Shown: one piece after another, positions 25,901-35,965 of the stretch
How positions within the stretch are numbered: position 1 is the stretch's first letter
Layout of the letters: the number at the start of each line of letters is the position of its first letter
NCBI GenBank assembly: GCA_037893245.1
Contig: JBAIAA010000321.1
Coordinates: 744,001 to 808,000, forward strand
Direction of reading: 5' to 3'
Source of the DNA: Crossaster papposus
Lineage: Eukaryota > Echinodermata > Asteroidea > Velatida > Solasteridae
Length of the DNA: 64,000 nucleotides
Translations under genes and position numbers: made by a program
The notes under the pieces: model-generated
What the model was told of the DNA's origin: nothing
What the model saw: the letters and a program-made list of their open reading frames with translations, nothing else
The model's database searches: none

Positions 25901-28900
25901 GTCTGTCAGCAGCGAGCAAGGCCGAAAATGCGTGGGTGTGCTTCCCGGTACTGTCGGCCTGAACCTGCTTCGGATCAAGTTTCGTTAAAAATAATCCAGC
26001 GTGTCGGCTCGGTGATGTTAAAATAATCCCGGCGCGAACTGGTTAACCCTTTCGGTACTGAATTGCTATATAATGTTGATTGTCTATACTGAATTAAATA
26101 TAGGCGTGAATAAAGTGTACCAAGTTTCAAGTTTCAAGTTAATGTTTCTCAATAAAAATTTCATGATAACATAAAATGTTGTGTACAAAAGTTGTTTAGA
26201 ACAATATAAGCTTTGTAAATATTTTTTTTTTTTTAAATTAGTTTGGGCATTTCTCATATTTCAGGTGGAATTTTTGACAAATTTATCGTTATCGTACACA
26301 TCAATCATGTGTACATGGTCCTTCACATCTTCGTCAATGGACATATCGCTAGTTACAGATAAACCGTCACTTTAACTTTCTTCATCACCAAAAATCTCCT
26401 CCAAAACTGTGCCTAAATCCAACAATCTTACAAGCCGAGTGTTGCTTGGTATGTCATCTTTCATAATGGATACAAAATCTAACAAAAGCGCGTCTGATTC
26501 GTGTGATTTTTGAAGGATTATTTCGCGAAAATTTTCAATGGAACACTACTACGTACATCGATATTTATGTTGCCATTGAAAGGTCAATACTTCAGTTGCG
26601 TGATGGGAACGTTCTAGGTCACGTATTCTTTCACACCAGTCGCAAATAACAGCTGAAATGGACCCTTTTGTTGGAACGCTGAGGCGTTCTGCAGGGTCGA
26701 GCATGGGGAACGCCCAGGCGTTCTGTAGGGCCGAAAGGGTTAAGATACTGTTAGAAGTACGAGAACTAAACAAGTGACTTTTCTAAATACATACCTTGCA
26801 TATTTTACTGTAGCATTCCTGCAGGCCCAGCATTCTCATGTTAGTATTCTGGATATTTTCAATAATAGATGGTGGAATACTGGACTCTCTACCCGTGCTG
26901 ACAGAGCGCAGACTCAGCTCCTCTAGGCCCAGGTCTTCCAGATGGGTCACCCCGCTGTTGGATGCCGCTACAAAATTCCTGGCAGACTTCCTGCATAGTC
27001 AAAGTTGTTGGACATACATGTACGTAAAGGGTTCTGGCAAAATGAGACGGAACTGGGTTCCACATCCTGAGCCACGCAGCGCTTCTACGAGCTTTCTACT
27101 AATAGCGCTTAAACCCCTGCGGACATTCGGCAAGATCCGTGGTTATTATCGCAAAGATTCATGCGCCCAACAGAGCCTCTGTTACAAACAGACCAAGGCC
27201 GTTTTCCAAACTCCTGGCTTTGGCTCCGTTTCGGCTACAACCTATTGCTAAACTGTATGAATGAATCCTCAAACGAAGACAAATCTGGGGTTCGGAAATC
27301 AGCCCAAGGCAAGGCATGCAAGGCGCATTTCTGTTGGTCCATTCGCTTGGACATCTGAGGTGTTCTCACAAATGTTCATCCTCCCACGTAAAAACTAAAA
27401 TTAATCGGAAAATTGTAGAAATTAACTTACAGAACGTGAAATAAAGCTTTGCTATATATTATACAGAATAAGAAACATAAAAGACTGAAAAGCTACGTAA
27501 ACGCCAATAAAATTAAATATAGTGGTAGAAAATGTCATTTTACCAGGGGTGGACGTTCATATCATGTATTGGCTAACTTGTTTAATGATTGCTGTGAATG
27601 TCCGCTGGGTTTGAGGGCGACAATTCAATAGCCCGTTAAACTCTGCGTGGCTCAGGATGGGGTTCCCAGATATTAGTGTAACCGAGGTGGTCAGTTATAT
27701 GAAAGATATTTGTTAAAAGTAAACAGGGATGTGGAGGCACAACGAATCTGTTGTCTCAAGTCCTAGGCAAATTTTTTCACAAAGTAATTCAAACTGGATA
27801 ATATGTACAATTTACGGCTCCAGTCATAGGTAAAAATAGTTAAGCTTCTGGATATAAATAAACGACAGTCAATTGATTAATGCAGTCAATTGATTCAATA
27901 AATAAATGGAGGGACCAGATGACATAGGGAGTCGACTGGTCACATTAGAAAAAAAAAACCATAACATTCTCCTTACAATGCTGTCTCTTGCACACGTTTC
28001 AATCGGACAGTTCATTAACAAGTTATGGCTGTTTAGAGTTTGCATTTATCAACATGTCACAAAAAATAAAATACTGTATAGTGATATGTAAAAGTGCAGA
28101 AATTTCCTCAACAGGTTCTGGACGTAATAGGGATGCCATGCCACGCCATGCCACGCCAAGTCACGCCATGTCCCAACTTTATGGAATGACCCATTAAATA
28201 TAGATTAACGAAAAATTTGATAGCGACAGTTCCAAAGCTATATGAATGCAATTTCATTACCTTGAAATCGTTAGAATAATTGTGAAAGTTGTCATCACGT
28301 GTACATCTACATGTACCATGTATTGAACAAACCCTTGTTAACACCAACGAAAACTGCTAGACGCAGCACAGTGCATCAGGTAAAAAAGTCTGTTGCGCTT
28401 TGATGCATTATGCTGTCAACACCAGTGCATAAACGACCTTCCAAGACTATAGCCGCGTTCGCATTGGACTTAATATTGTCAAAAGTTACCGTACGTGATT
28501 GTCAAAGTTCACGGTGTTAAATCCTCCGCTAGAAGCTTGGGCCTGTAGATCTGACTGTTGCGTAGGGTAAAATGGACAATTTGACAATGTTACCGCCTGT
28601 CCACATTGGATTTAATTTGGTTAAAGTTGACAACAGTCTCCGTAAAAGTCCAATGAGAACGCAGCTTAAGAGAGCTAATTTGAGAGCTAATTGAACAATG
28701 CAAGAGATAGATTCTGCTGCGTTTAGTGACTGCAGACTCTGAAGCAGTATGACCTTGAGATTTCTGACCTGATGGATCTTGCTGCACTCTGCAGCCAAAG
28801 TCACATTGACAAATGATGCAGTTTGCTACATGTACGTGTGGCAGGGAACTAAACAGAATACTCCTTGGGGGTTTAGCTTAACCTACCTTAAGACAGGTGC

Positions 28901-31900
28901 CTTGTTGCTGTGCGTGTTTCCTGGCAGTGATTGCGTCTCATCCTGCTTGACTTTAGGCTTGGCTTTCTACAACATGATAAATAATTACATGTGGAGAAGA
29001 ATAACACAAGGTCAAACCCTCCTTGATCCTACCATCCTCCCCCAGTAAAATTGCAATTGTTATAGTGATGTTGAAGTTTTACAGTTTGTGAACACACACA
29101 AAAAGTGAGAAATGGTAATGCCGAGTGATAACAGCAAGCCCCCATTCTGCCTAGAATTGGGCAACTTTAAAAACACTGGTACATTTTGATGATGTTCACA
29201 CTGAAGCCCTTTACGGAGCTGCTGGCCTGCGACTTGTTCCGGGTTTCGTTTGCATGGTGTCGCACTGAGTTAAAAGCCCGGGGAGAGACAGATTTTGGTC
29301 TAGTATTGATTGTACAGATGCGTATTGTACAATACACAAATAGCTAGCACTGGTAGTCCCTAAAAAGTGTGCACGGTTTCGCAGATAGAATGGGATAAGT
29401 AAACTGTCCACCGACCCACCTATTCACTCCACCAACATATTAATAATAATAAGCAGTTATTAGTGCACGTATCTACCAAGACTGGTACTCAAGGCGCTCT
29501 GAGATTTTTCAAAGACAGGTTAATGAAGTTTATGAGAATATGAGACCCATTATATATGTAGCACCTTTGTAAAAGTTTTTTACAAGGTGCTGCAGTGCAC
29601 TTTGTAGCCACTGCCAGGAACACCAGAGCAAACCCCTTTTCTTAGCGATAAGTGTTACTGGGTTCTTTTACCCGGTGCGTGCATTACACAACACGTACAC
29701 GGGACCTACATGTACAATGTACATCCAATCTATAGTGGTTAGGTGCAGGGTTCTAGCCACAGTGGGCGGCGCCGGGCGATACCGCCCGGCACTGCAAATT
29801 GTCGCCCGGCTCTTGGGTTCAAATTTTTTTTTTTTTTTTTCTTAAATTAAATTATGGGCACAAAAGAAAGAGAGGTGATACAAAGTCACGTTAATCATGT
29901 TCATGTAGTAATTTATTTTATTAACTGAGCTAGACTTTCACAGCAACATGCAAAAATGAACTGGACCCCCGGCCGTGAGGCGCGAGAGCTTAATCTGATA
30001 ATTTACCCGGCACTAAAAAGGTCGGAGCTACAATGTAGAACCCTGGTTAACTGCCTTGCTTACACACGTCAAGACCGAGACTCGAACCCTAACTCTGCTG
30101 ATCAGAAACACCAGAGCTTGAGTCAGCTTGCTCCTAACCGCTCGGCCATAACACGCAACACACACTGAGCATAGGGAGCATTTCATGCCGCCCTTACGTT
30201 GAAAAAAAAAATGGTGACAATATCTCTACAAAAATGTTCTCCAGGCAAGCTCAAACAACTCACCCTGACTGGTTGGGGATGGAATCCTCGTGGCTCTTCA
30301 TGGATCCGGAGGGCCTTCACTCGCTGCTGCTGCTGCTGCTTGGGGCGGAGGATGGGCAAGTGGAGGATCATGGGAGGGGAGTAAGGCAGGGCCATGGGGG
30401 CAGGACGGGGGTGGTTGTAGATGTAAAGGAGGGAGGTAGAAAGACAATCAGGGTCGTCATGAGTCAACACCACTGGCTTGATGCTAACCTGAGGTAAAAG
30501 GTGCCAGTCCCCTTGCTCTAGGCTTGCCTGCCCTGGTACTGTGTAAGCCTGTTGTTAATCAAACAACTACATGTACATGTACACTAAATGTATCTGTTGG
30601 ACTAGTTTCAACCTTTTAAGCTGAATGGTAGTCATGGTTGCAAGGCGTCCTAATCATGGTATACTGTACGTCCTAGGATGAGTTACGAGTTAGGAAGTGT
30701 CACTTGTACTCTTCATCAGGAGACGCGTCTTAGCATTTTGTGCATTCGGCCCCTGCTAATCTAACATATGCCTAAAAAATGCAAATGCTAAGAATACATG
30801 GATAACACTGTTCAATAAAACTTCTTTGACAAGGTTAAAATTGATCTACCCTCTAAATTACATACATGTAGGTACAATGTAGCCTAAAGCATTTTGCATG
30901 AAAACAAAATCGTCCTTCAGCTTTCTTCTTCTTCCCTAGTAATTGACATTTGTACTTATTATATGTACAGTATGCAAACCAAAGCTGCGTACACTAGACT
31001 AGTAAAAAGAATATGGTTGAAAACAAATACAGATTTGAAGGTCCCTGCTTTATTTGTGTCCTCATACAATGTAACTTTGTGAAAAAAATTATATGTTGTA
31101 CATGTAAGACCTCATAAGCTTAATCAGGGACTAATAAGGTCACACGTACAAGATGTACATGTAAGCCATTATTACATGTATCTGTTAACTAAATAGACAA
31201 GCAAGGTCAAAATAAAATTTGTATGGATGCTTTAACAGAGAAATGTACATGTCATGGTACAAGTAAATATTATGAACTACAGTGTATGGGTTTGCATAGG
31301 TAGTTTGGGAACTGGGTATCCTATTGGTACTGTACCTGGTATTACAGAAAAACACGGGATCCAGGTACCCATTATAATAAAAAAAAAATTTTTAGCAAAA
31401 TACTTTAGTCACAGGCTTACCCGTCTTCTTTTATCGGTGGGTGTACGTGGCCTGAATAACGTACCGCGTGGCTTGGCTAAAGGCGGGACAGAGTGGTATG
31501 TACGTGGAGAATTTGGAGGAACATCCTGAAAATAAAAGATACCCACTATAAATAAATACCATATAACAAACGTACAGGTGTACACAAGATGTATTATGGC
31601 GACGACCGCCGTATACTGCATATAGTCTACGCTTTAGAAAGACTAGCGTGTGAATGGGAGAACAATGGAATGACGTAAGTTTGACGTACATGTAACTAGC
31701 CTCGTTTTTGTTTTCATTTCTCCTAATTAGTATCATTCACATTTCTTAAATTCAAATAAATAATAATATTATTCGAAAAGTTTGTATGTACATGTACCTT
31801 TCGGTAAAAATAACAAATAATTTTTTTAAAAACTACTCGCTTTACGTTGAAGCTCATATACACAATGTACTTGTATTTGATGTGCCCGGAAGTTTTTTGT

Positions 31901-34900
31901 TTTTTTTGGAAAGTCTCGTAACGGTCTCGAGGTTAACTTACACACTCTGTAGGACAGCGCTGTAGAATGGTGTGGATTATATGTAATCCTGCCATTGAAT
32001 AACTAAACCTCCTGTTTACCGTACATTGTTGCTGCCTGCAATGTGTGAATTCAGACCTGAATAGAATACCCCTAAACTTATCCCACCAAAATATTGACAT
32101 AGTCAAACATTATGGACTGATGTGTATGTACATGTACATGTAGTTGCCATGACGAAGTTTACAAAAGCCATAGGCCACAGGTGGCTTTGAGATATATTGA
32201 AAAATGTCCTTCAGTGACTTGAACATTTTAAAGTTTTAAAATAAAACTTTGCAATGCCGTGTACATTTTGTTGAAACCCTAATCCCTAAACCCTAATCAA
32301 CTGTAACTTATGACTTTACTGCTCATTCCAATACAGTCCAACATATACCCAATGTACCAAGTTGTTGGGTGCCTGAACACGTATCAAATGACTTGCCTGC
32401 TAAGTTCAATCTGTGTCTTATTTTTTGTTTGCTTTGCTGCATGGATCCAACAGAGTCCAACTTGGCGTTACCGGTATTTACTAGTACATGTAATTACCTA
32501 ATTCAGAATGCGATTCTGAATGCAATCCGGTCAATAGACATGCCTGCTGAATCCAACAGGTTCAAACGGAAGTGTCAACTGGTTGGATCCTGTGGGATTC
32601 AGCAGGGTTAGACATTTAATAGGGTTTTATTAGTGTGATCCTTGAAAATTGAACATATAGTCAATTTTCAATTTTTAGTTTCAATTTTCATTCGAGGCAG
32701 AATCATCAATGTTAAAAGACATTTTAGCACAACAATTATGTCAGTACATTGCAGTACAACAAGCCAATTGGTAAACCTTTCTCAGAAATGTTTTCATTTT
32801 CAATACACCATCATTACATGTAGTTATGATGCGTTTCATGAAATCAGGTGGGATGGACGGCTATCATGATCAAAACAGATCGACCTGTCTTGCAGGGTTC
32901 TAGGTACACTATGACCTTTTTAGTGCCGGGTAAATTATCAGATTGCGAAGCGTTGCGAGTGCAGCGAGCGGAGCTTTCGCGCCTCACGGCCGGGGGTCCA
33001 GTTCATTTTTGCATGTTTCTGTGAAAGTCTAGCTAAGTTAATAAAATAAATTACTACATGAACATGATTAACGTGACTTTGTATATCCTCTCTTTCTTTT
33101 GTGCCCATAATTTGATTAAAAATTGAAGAAAAAAAGGAAATTGTGCCGGGCGGCACAGCAAATTTGAACCCGAGTGCCGGACGAAAATTTGCAGTGCCGG
33201 ACGGTACCGCCCGGCGCCACCCACCATGGCTAGAACCCTGCTATCTTGTGTCCACACATTACAACTATTTAGACAAATGTTCACAGTGTGAAGTACACAT
33301 GAAGACTTCGCATCAGAACTGCCTGGGTACCCGAGAGTACCCGACTGTTTATGTCAAGAACCAATTACAGATTATGGAATCGAGTACCCATAGTCAACTT
33401 TACAAATTTAGGCCAACTAAAAAAATTAAAACATGTTTAGCGTCATGACTTTTTTGTTTAAAGGAAGGAGTCGGCCCTTTTTTTTCTTTTCAAAATGTCC
33501 GCCCGACTCATTTTAATGCGAGTCATGTAGTGAACATGTCACACCATGTCTTCCTATTTGAAATTAAAACGTGGCTCACCCACGGACGATTAAAAATCTA
33601 AATTCATGTGGGTCGATCATGTACAATGTATGCACCATACACGTCACACCCTAGCCTTTCCATTAGAAAAAATATATTTCCACAGCATGTACACAGTGAT
33701 GCTAAATTCTAAAATACGATCTAAACATTTTATTATCTTTTTTTAAAGATAATAAAAACAATTATTACAAAAAAAAGAGAAAAAGACAAAGAAAAAAGGA
33801 GGCGGCCTCTAAAAAGGAAGAGGGCGGAGACGCTCAACTTTTTTTTTTTTTTTTTTTTTTGGTGGGGGGGTTTATTAACTTCGCAAACAATAAAAAAGTA
33901 AGATTAACCAGTTTGCGCCAGGATTAATTGTACATTGAGCGGGCCCAGGCACAGGATTATTTTTCACGAACCTCGATCCGAGGCGGGTTCAGGCCGGCAA
34001 TCTGTGGAAAGCACACCCTGATATTTCCGGCCTCGTTTTCTGCGAGCCTGTTGCTGACAGATATTTTCGGCCTTGCTCGTGACGTGTTTATCTGTCATCT
34101 GTTTTTTGAATCCCGGAACATTTGTGCGCGTCTTAAGCCGTGTTCGCACTGGACTTTTTTTTGGGAAGGTTTTACTGAGACGATGGTAAAATAAAAAATG
34201 GTCAAATGTTACCACTGTTCGCACTTGGACTTTCGACACGGGAAAATGTTACCGAGACTGCGGAAGAAGTAGCCGAGCTGTCATTATAATGACTCATGAA
34301 GGCGAATGTGATCACAATACGATGTGCATGCATCGGCGCGCGCTTGTAAACAATGCAAAGAGCGCATGCGCGGTGTCTTGTGTAGCATGAAATCGCAGTA
34401 GGGGGCCGGAGGTAGGTTTTCCTGAGACGCTTTTACCGACTCGCGCTGTTCGCACTGGACTTATCGTCTAGGGAAAAGTTACCTGGGAAGTTTTCCCGGG
34501 CAGCAGTTGGCCGGTAAAAGTAACCACTGGACTCGGAAAAAGTAACTGAGAGAAAAACGTCCTAGGCTGTCCGCACTGGACTTAAAATGGGAAAAGTACC
34601 CATCGTCTCGGTACGTTTTATCAAAAAAAGTTCAGTGCGAACAGGGCTTTACAAGACATCCCACGCGAACTGGTTAAAAAAAACGTGACAATACAACTGA
34701 GCAACATCCACGATTTGAATTTTGAGGTTGGGTCGTTTTGACGGGCAGCCGGGTCCCGTACTAACCCTATTGCACGTCAGAAGGAACAACAACAAGACTT
34801 ACACTGCCCAAATAAATTCCTGTCTTGTTCCTGGGCATGGCTCGGTGTGGCCTGGCTGGTAGACTGTTGTAAGTCAACATTATGTGCGAGTCGGTTGGTG

Positions 34901-34970
34901 GCAAGTCTGCACTTAGCTGTACACTCTTCATCTTAATTGAGCTAGTCCACAACCAGGGTATGTTGCTCAT
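13953..34970 (-). CDS. Twelve-exon gene for a 634-aa Pro/Ser-rich protein with coiled-coil C-terminus
   Basis: Exons in order of transcription: 34970-34803, 31525-31421, 30488-30264, 28966-28887, 26990-26795, 24666-24578, 22413-22259, 21246-21056, 18847-18751, 17433-17071, 15167-15109, 14129-13953 (stop TAA). Every junction has GT-AG borders and matching phase, and the total of 1905 nt is a whole number of codons. The ATG at 34970 is the first in frame after an upstream stop. The protein is rich in Pro, Ser, Thr and basic residues. It has a five-glutamine run near residue 142, a PRPAPMALPYSPP stretch, a Ser-rich region near 500-520, a coiled coil at about 570-612 (AELQRLLEEHKEIVSHIEEL) and an acidic tail at 617-633. 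No signal peptide or membrane segment is seen, so it is probably cytosolic, perhaps cytoskeletal or centrosomal (inference only). The family is not recognised. Upstream non-coding exons may exist. Confidence 0.8.
14195..14345. repeat. Fragment related to the CAGTGGAAC element at 47.97 kb
   Basis: CAGTGGAATGCCTCTACACA followed by GAACACCGCTATACCGAACA parallels the left end of the element at 47969-48619 (CAGTGGAACATCGTTATAAC then GAACACC). The following block, AATATGTCAACATATTTTTA, also resembles sequence near 48200. It is a truncated copy lying in the last intron of the 634-aa gene. Confidence 0.5.
15503..15755 (+). mobile_element. tRNA-derived SINE (full-length-like)
   Basis: Has an A box (ATGGCCGAGCGGTAAAG), a Leu/Ser-tRNA-like long variable-arm region and a B box (GTGGGTTCGAGTCCCGG). 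A body follows with AAGCAAGGCCCTTAACCACT and GTAATGCACGTAAAAGAACC. The same body is found reversed at 29590-30155. It should be transcribed by RNA polymerase III if intact; mobilisation would need a LINE not seen here. Confidence 0.8.
15765..15909. mobile_element. GGTAGGATACACC-family MITE (copy 3, truncated)
   Basis: Carries TTTTCTCAGCATTCATGATT, GAGAGGTCAGTTAAACAATA, ACTATAAAATACAACTTCCC and the end ACCAATGGTGTATACGACCT. The left half is missing. It begins almost where the preceding SINE ends. Confidence 0.6.
15985..16255. repeat. Tandem duplication of a unit of about 135 bp
   Basis: TTTCTCTAGTCACTCGCGAG occurs at about 15990 and 16133. Each copy is followed by AAAGCTTTGCAA-type sequence and GATAATTAATTATTTATTGC and AATTAAGTGGAGAAAAT blocks. 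Two imperfect head-to-tail copies; no gene. Confidence 0.7.
16447..17058. mobile_element. MITE with ACAAAATGAGAGTAAAGTCG termini
   Basis: The left end TATGTGACCTGTCACCACAA then AATGAGAGTAAAGTCG is complementary to the right end CGACTTTACTCTCATTTTGT then GGCGACGGGGTCACATA. Total about 612 bp. Its right edge is only about 12 bases from the end of exon 10 (17071) of the 634-aa gene, so it forms nearly all of the sequence just after that splice donor. A fragment of it (GAGTAAAGTCGCACAATGTG) also occurs at 18016-18050. Confidence 0.8.
17530..18740. mobile_element. Composite transposon-derived region
   Basis: CpG-rich relative to its flanks and full of GCGAACATTCG / TGCGAAACGTGCG-like motifs. It contains a fragment of the 16.45-kb MITE at 18016-18050, a nearby repeat of ATCAGACAAACTTCGCTGCT at 17980 and 18067, and blocks shared with window positions 1-460. 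Open frames here show no domain. It fills the intron between exons 10 and 9 of the 634-aa gene. Confidence 0.55.
19235..19738. mobile_element. Foldback element with TACACTGAACAAAAATATAA termini
   Basis: The left end TACACTGAACAAAAATATAA is complementary to the right end TTATATTTTTGTTCAGTGTA. Inside each end are four to six tandem 17-18 base units (AAAATATAAACGCCCACA and its complement). Further in, ATGGTTATTTGTCTTGATTT pairs with the other arm. The interior of about 500 bp lacks a transposase. Such CACTGAACAAAAATATAAACGC ends are widespread in invertebrate MITEs. Confidence 0.85.
20254..20706. mobile_element. MITE with TGCGACCCGCTCC termini (copy 2 of TGTGACC-GCTC group)
   Basis: The left end GCGACCCGCTCCAGGAAAAG and the right end CTTTTCCTGGAGCGGGTCAC are complementary; next to them GTGACATAAGTCGC pairs with GCGACTTATGTAAC. 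About 450 bp, non-coding, in the intron between exons 9 and 8 of the 634-aa gene. Confidence 0.8.
21420..22203. mobile_element. MITE with TATGTGACCCGCTCC termini (copy 3 of the group)
   Basis: The left end TATGTGACCCGCTCCATC faces GAGCAGGTCACATTTT at the right end. About 780 bp, no coding capacity. It occupies most of the intron between exons 8 and 7 of the 634-aa gene. An older element end, ATAAGCCAGTTCGGTATTTC, sits just to its left at 21320. Confidence 0.65.
22455..23196. mobile_element. GGTAGGATACACC-family MITE, self-nested (copies 4 and 5)
   Basis: Outer ends are AAAGGTAGGAAACACCATTT (22455) and ATGGTGTATACTACCCTTAA (23193). Inside, at about 22743-23113, a second complete copy in inverted orientation starts AAAGGTAGGATACACCATTG and ends TTGTGTATCCTACCTTTAA. 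Flanking internal blocks continue across the inner copy, showing insertion of one family member into another. Confidence 0.75.
23197..24230. other. Intronic sequence, nothing recognised
   Basis: AT-rich, with a featureless hydrophobic open frame at 23556-23909 on the plus strand that has no splice support. No repeat structure is obvious. Confidence 0.45.
24235..24455. mobile_element. Half copy of the large palindrome family (see 36.4 kb)
   Basis: Carries ACGACCGAGGATCCCCTATT, TATAACCTAACCCCATTACC, TAGCGTTTACCTGAACGATC and TCCGATCCTCGGTCG, matching one arm of the 36406-36800 palindrome in order. Diverged and lacking the symmetric second arm. Confidence 0.65.
24890..25200. repeat. Dispersed repeat, copy 1 (other copy at 60.7 kb)
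   Basis: TGTACACAACATTTTTCAAA, CTTTTCCCTTATCCATTG, AATTCGGTATTTTTACATTT, CCCTGCTCTATCGATCTAGA and GGAGACGTCAAAATGTCTCC occur here in order and recur, diverged, at 60690-60905. No clear terminal inverted repeat, so the class is unknown. Confidence 0.6.
25806..26044. mobile_element. TAACCAGTTCGCG-family MITE (copy 1)
   Basis: Starts TTAACCAGGTCGCGAC and ends GGCGCGAACTGGTTAA, giving inverted termini. The body has CAAAACGGATGACGCATAAA, GAGCAAGGCCGAAAATG (twice) and a GGCCTGAACCTGCTTCGGAT block. Other copies lie at 33.9 and 37.6 kb. Confidence 0.75.
26043..26744. mobile_element. MITE with TTAACCCTTTCGG termini
   Basis: The left end GTTAACCCTTTCGGTACTGA faces GTAGGGCCGAAAGGGTTAA at the right. 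It directly abuts copy 1 of the TAACCAGTTCGCG family. A GAACGCTGAGGCGTTCTGCA hairpin lies near the right end. The interior of about 700 bp has no transposase. It ends about 50 bases from exon 5 of the 634-aa gene. Confidence 0.65.
27010..28445. other. Intronic sequence, no exon recognised
   Basis: Several open frames occur (for example 26995-27251 on the plus strand), but none has matching splice borders or a recognisable family. CCACGCCATGCCACGCCA-type short tandem units at 28140-28170 form a small simple repeat. Confidence 0.45.
28450..28669. mobile_element. AGCCGTGTTCGCACTGGACTT-family MITE (copy 1)
   Basis: The left end AGCCGCGTTCGCATTGGACT faces AGTCCAATGAGAACGCAGCT at the right. Internal GTCAAAAGTTACCGTACGTG / GTTAAAGTTGACAACAGTCT blocks are also inverted. 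About 220 bp. The other copy is at 34134-34649. Confidence 0.8.
29590..30155 (-). mobile_element. tRNA-derived SINE, minus strand, split by a hAT-like insertion
   Basis: Head at 30060-30155: on the minus strand an A box (TATGGCCGAGCGGTTAGGAG), a CTCTGGTGTTTCTGATCAGC block and a B box (GGGTTCGAGTCTCGG). The body resumes at 29590-29745 with CCACTATAGATTGG-, GTGTTGTGTAATGCACGC- and AAAGAACCCAGTAACACT-like blocks. The two parts are separated by the element at 29746-30045. Same family as 15503-15755. Confidence 0.8.
29746..30045. mobile_element. Non-autonomous hAT-like element (copy 1)
   Basis: Terminal inverted repeats are CAGGGTTCTAG at the left and TAGAACCCTG at the right, a hAT-type end. Candidate 8-bp target duplications flank it (GTTAGGTG and GTTAACTG, 6 of 8 identical). 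Body blocks (GGGCACAAAAGAAAGAGAGG, GCAAAAATGAACTGGACCCC) recur reversed at 32.9 kb. It lies inside a SINE, so it is younger than that SINE. Confidence 0.8.
30490..31420. other. Intronic sequence, nothing recognised
   Basis: Contains ACATGTACATGTACA microsatellite bits and no supportable exon or repeat. Confidence 0.45.
32893..33240. mobile_element. Non-autonomous hAT-like element (copy 2, inverted)
   Basis: Ends CAGGGTTCTAG and CTAGAACCCTG. The flanking 8-mers CTGTCTTG and CTATCTTG agree at 7 of 8 positions, as expected for a hAT 8-bp target duplication. The body is the reverse complement of copy 1 with extra sequence near AAGCGTTGCGAGTGCAGCGA. It lies in the first intron of the 634-aa gene. 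Confidence 0.85.
33241..33904. other. Intronic sequence, nothing recognised; poly-T tract
   Basis: Purine-rich AAGACAAAGAAAAAAGGAGG region and a T-run with G-run at 33839-33870. No exon supported. Confidence 0.45.
33905..34676. mobile_element. TAACCAGTTCGCG-family MITE (copy 2), interrupted
   Basis: Starts TTAACCAGTTTGCGCC and ends CACGCGAACTGGTTAA. The left part matches the copy at 25.8 kb (GGCGGGTTCAGGCCGGCAAT, TTTTCGGCCTTGCTCGTGAC) in reverse orientation. The right part is displaced by the nested element at 34134-34649. Confidence 0.75.
34134..34649. mobile_element. AGCCGTGTTCGCACTGGACTT-family MITE (copy 2), nested
   Basis: The left end AGCCGTGTTCGCACTGGACT faces AGTTCAGTGCGAACAGGGCT. 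The motif GTTCGCACTGGACTT recurs internally near 34212, 34447 and 34569, so the element is a chain of degenerate end-derived units. It sits inside the TAACCAGTTCGCG element and ends about 150 bases from exon 1 of the 634-aa gene. Confidence 0.8.
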
Positions 34971-35300
34971 CAGCCACTGATTCTCACTTCTTGCTTTCAA
35001 GCTTCACTCCTCGTCGTCTCATGGCGGAGTGTTACCATAAAGTGCAGGAGAAACGCCGGTGACGACTACTAATAATGGGTCCTCGCTATAACGACGTGCG
35101 TCAAACTCCTTGATGAATTCTGCTATTTCCTACCATGATTGCTTCCTCGAGTTCTGTTATTGATGTAGTTTTTGTCCGGTGAACACTGCCACTTTATGTT
35201 TTTGGACTATTAGCAGAGGAAGCTTCCTCTAGATGGAGTGTGTTGGCTCTGCCTGGCTGACGCATCCCGTAAAGGGCATCATCTTTCAAGAACAAAACAG
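34971..35300 (-). promoter_or_regulatory. Upstream region of the 634-aa gene
   Basis: Lies just 5' of the inferred start codon. A short upstream open frame (ATG at about 35022, 12 codons, stopping before the main ATG) sits in the probable leader. No TATA box or other core element is recognised. The promoter location is inferred only from the position of exon 1. Confidence 0.3.
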
Positions 35301-35727
35301 AAAGCAGTTAGCGTAAAAACCAATTAGTGCGGCAGTGTTTATCACCGGGACTCCTAAAGGTTATCACGACAACCGGGTAAAGCTTTGATGTACAAAGGAA
35401 ATGAGCAAATTCTTATTTATGTTTTATTTGTGTTCTAGTATCTGGCGCCGTACTTTGACTCTCTGCTCCTCAATTCATCAGTATCATCATCACTAAGCAA
35501 TGGCTGAGAGCGTGCAAAGTGCATGCAGGATATACACAGATAAATTAGTTCACTTACCTGAGTATCTTCGTGAAATACTGTATACTCCAAAATACTCCAA
35601 AATATAAAAGGAACTTTTAGTAAATTGCTTGTTTGAAAGAAATTGAAGCTACAAAAAACTACATTATAACTTGTGTGCATAAAACTAACCAAATGATGAT
35701 TACAACATGGGTTTTTGTGGCTGGCCT

Positions 35728-35965
35728 TTAAAGGTAGGACAAACTACCCGTACATGTAATTGCAGATATAAAAAAACAATTACTACCGAATTATTCAGAA
35801 ATACTTGACTTATTTGAAAGTCAAAAATTATTGTAGGCATCTACATGTAGCAAAAGGATTGCGCTAAATATCCTGTAATAACCTGTAATTTTATTTACAA
35901 AAACCTTCGCAATCGCCGGACCGTGGTCGTGAAAAAACAAGAACATGAGAACCAGTGCCTGACGC
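35728..35965. mobile_element. GGTAGGATACACC-family MITE (copy 6, truncated)
   Basis: Left end TTTAAAGGTAGGACAAACTA, then AACAATTACTACCGAATTAT, AAAAGGATTGCGCTAAATAT and a CGCCGGACCGTGGTCGTG block, in the order seen at 22.5 kb. The right half is missing. Confidence 0.6.

Noticed and set aside
28590..28800. Candidate exon of the 634-aa gene on the minus strand (peptide with DPSGQKSQGHTASES)
   Set aside because: Exon 4 (ends phase 2) joins exactly to the exon at 26990-26795. Inserting this segment would require a 20-nt microexon or a weak donor and would break phase.
35439..35507. Short plus-strand terminal-exon-like frame (YLAPYFDSLLL...SNG stop)
   Set aside because: Good acceptor, but no upstream plus-strand exon could be found to join it; too short to support alone.
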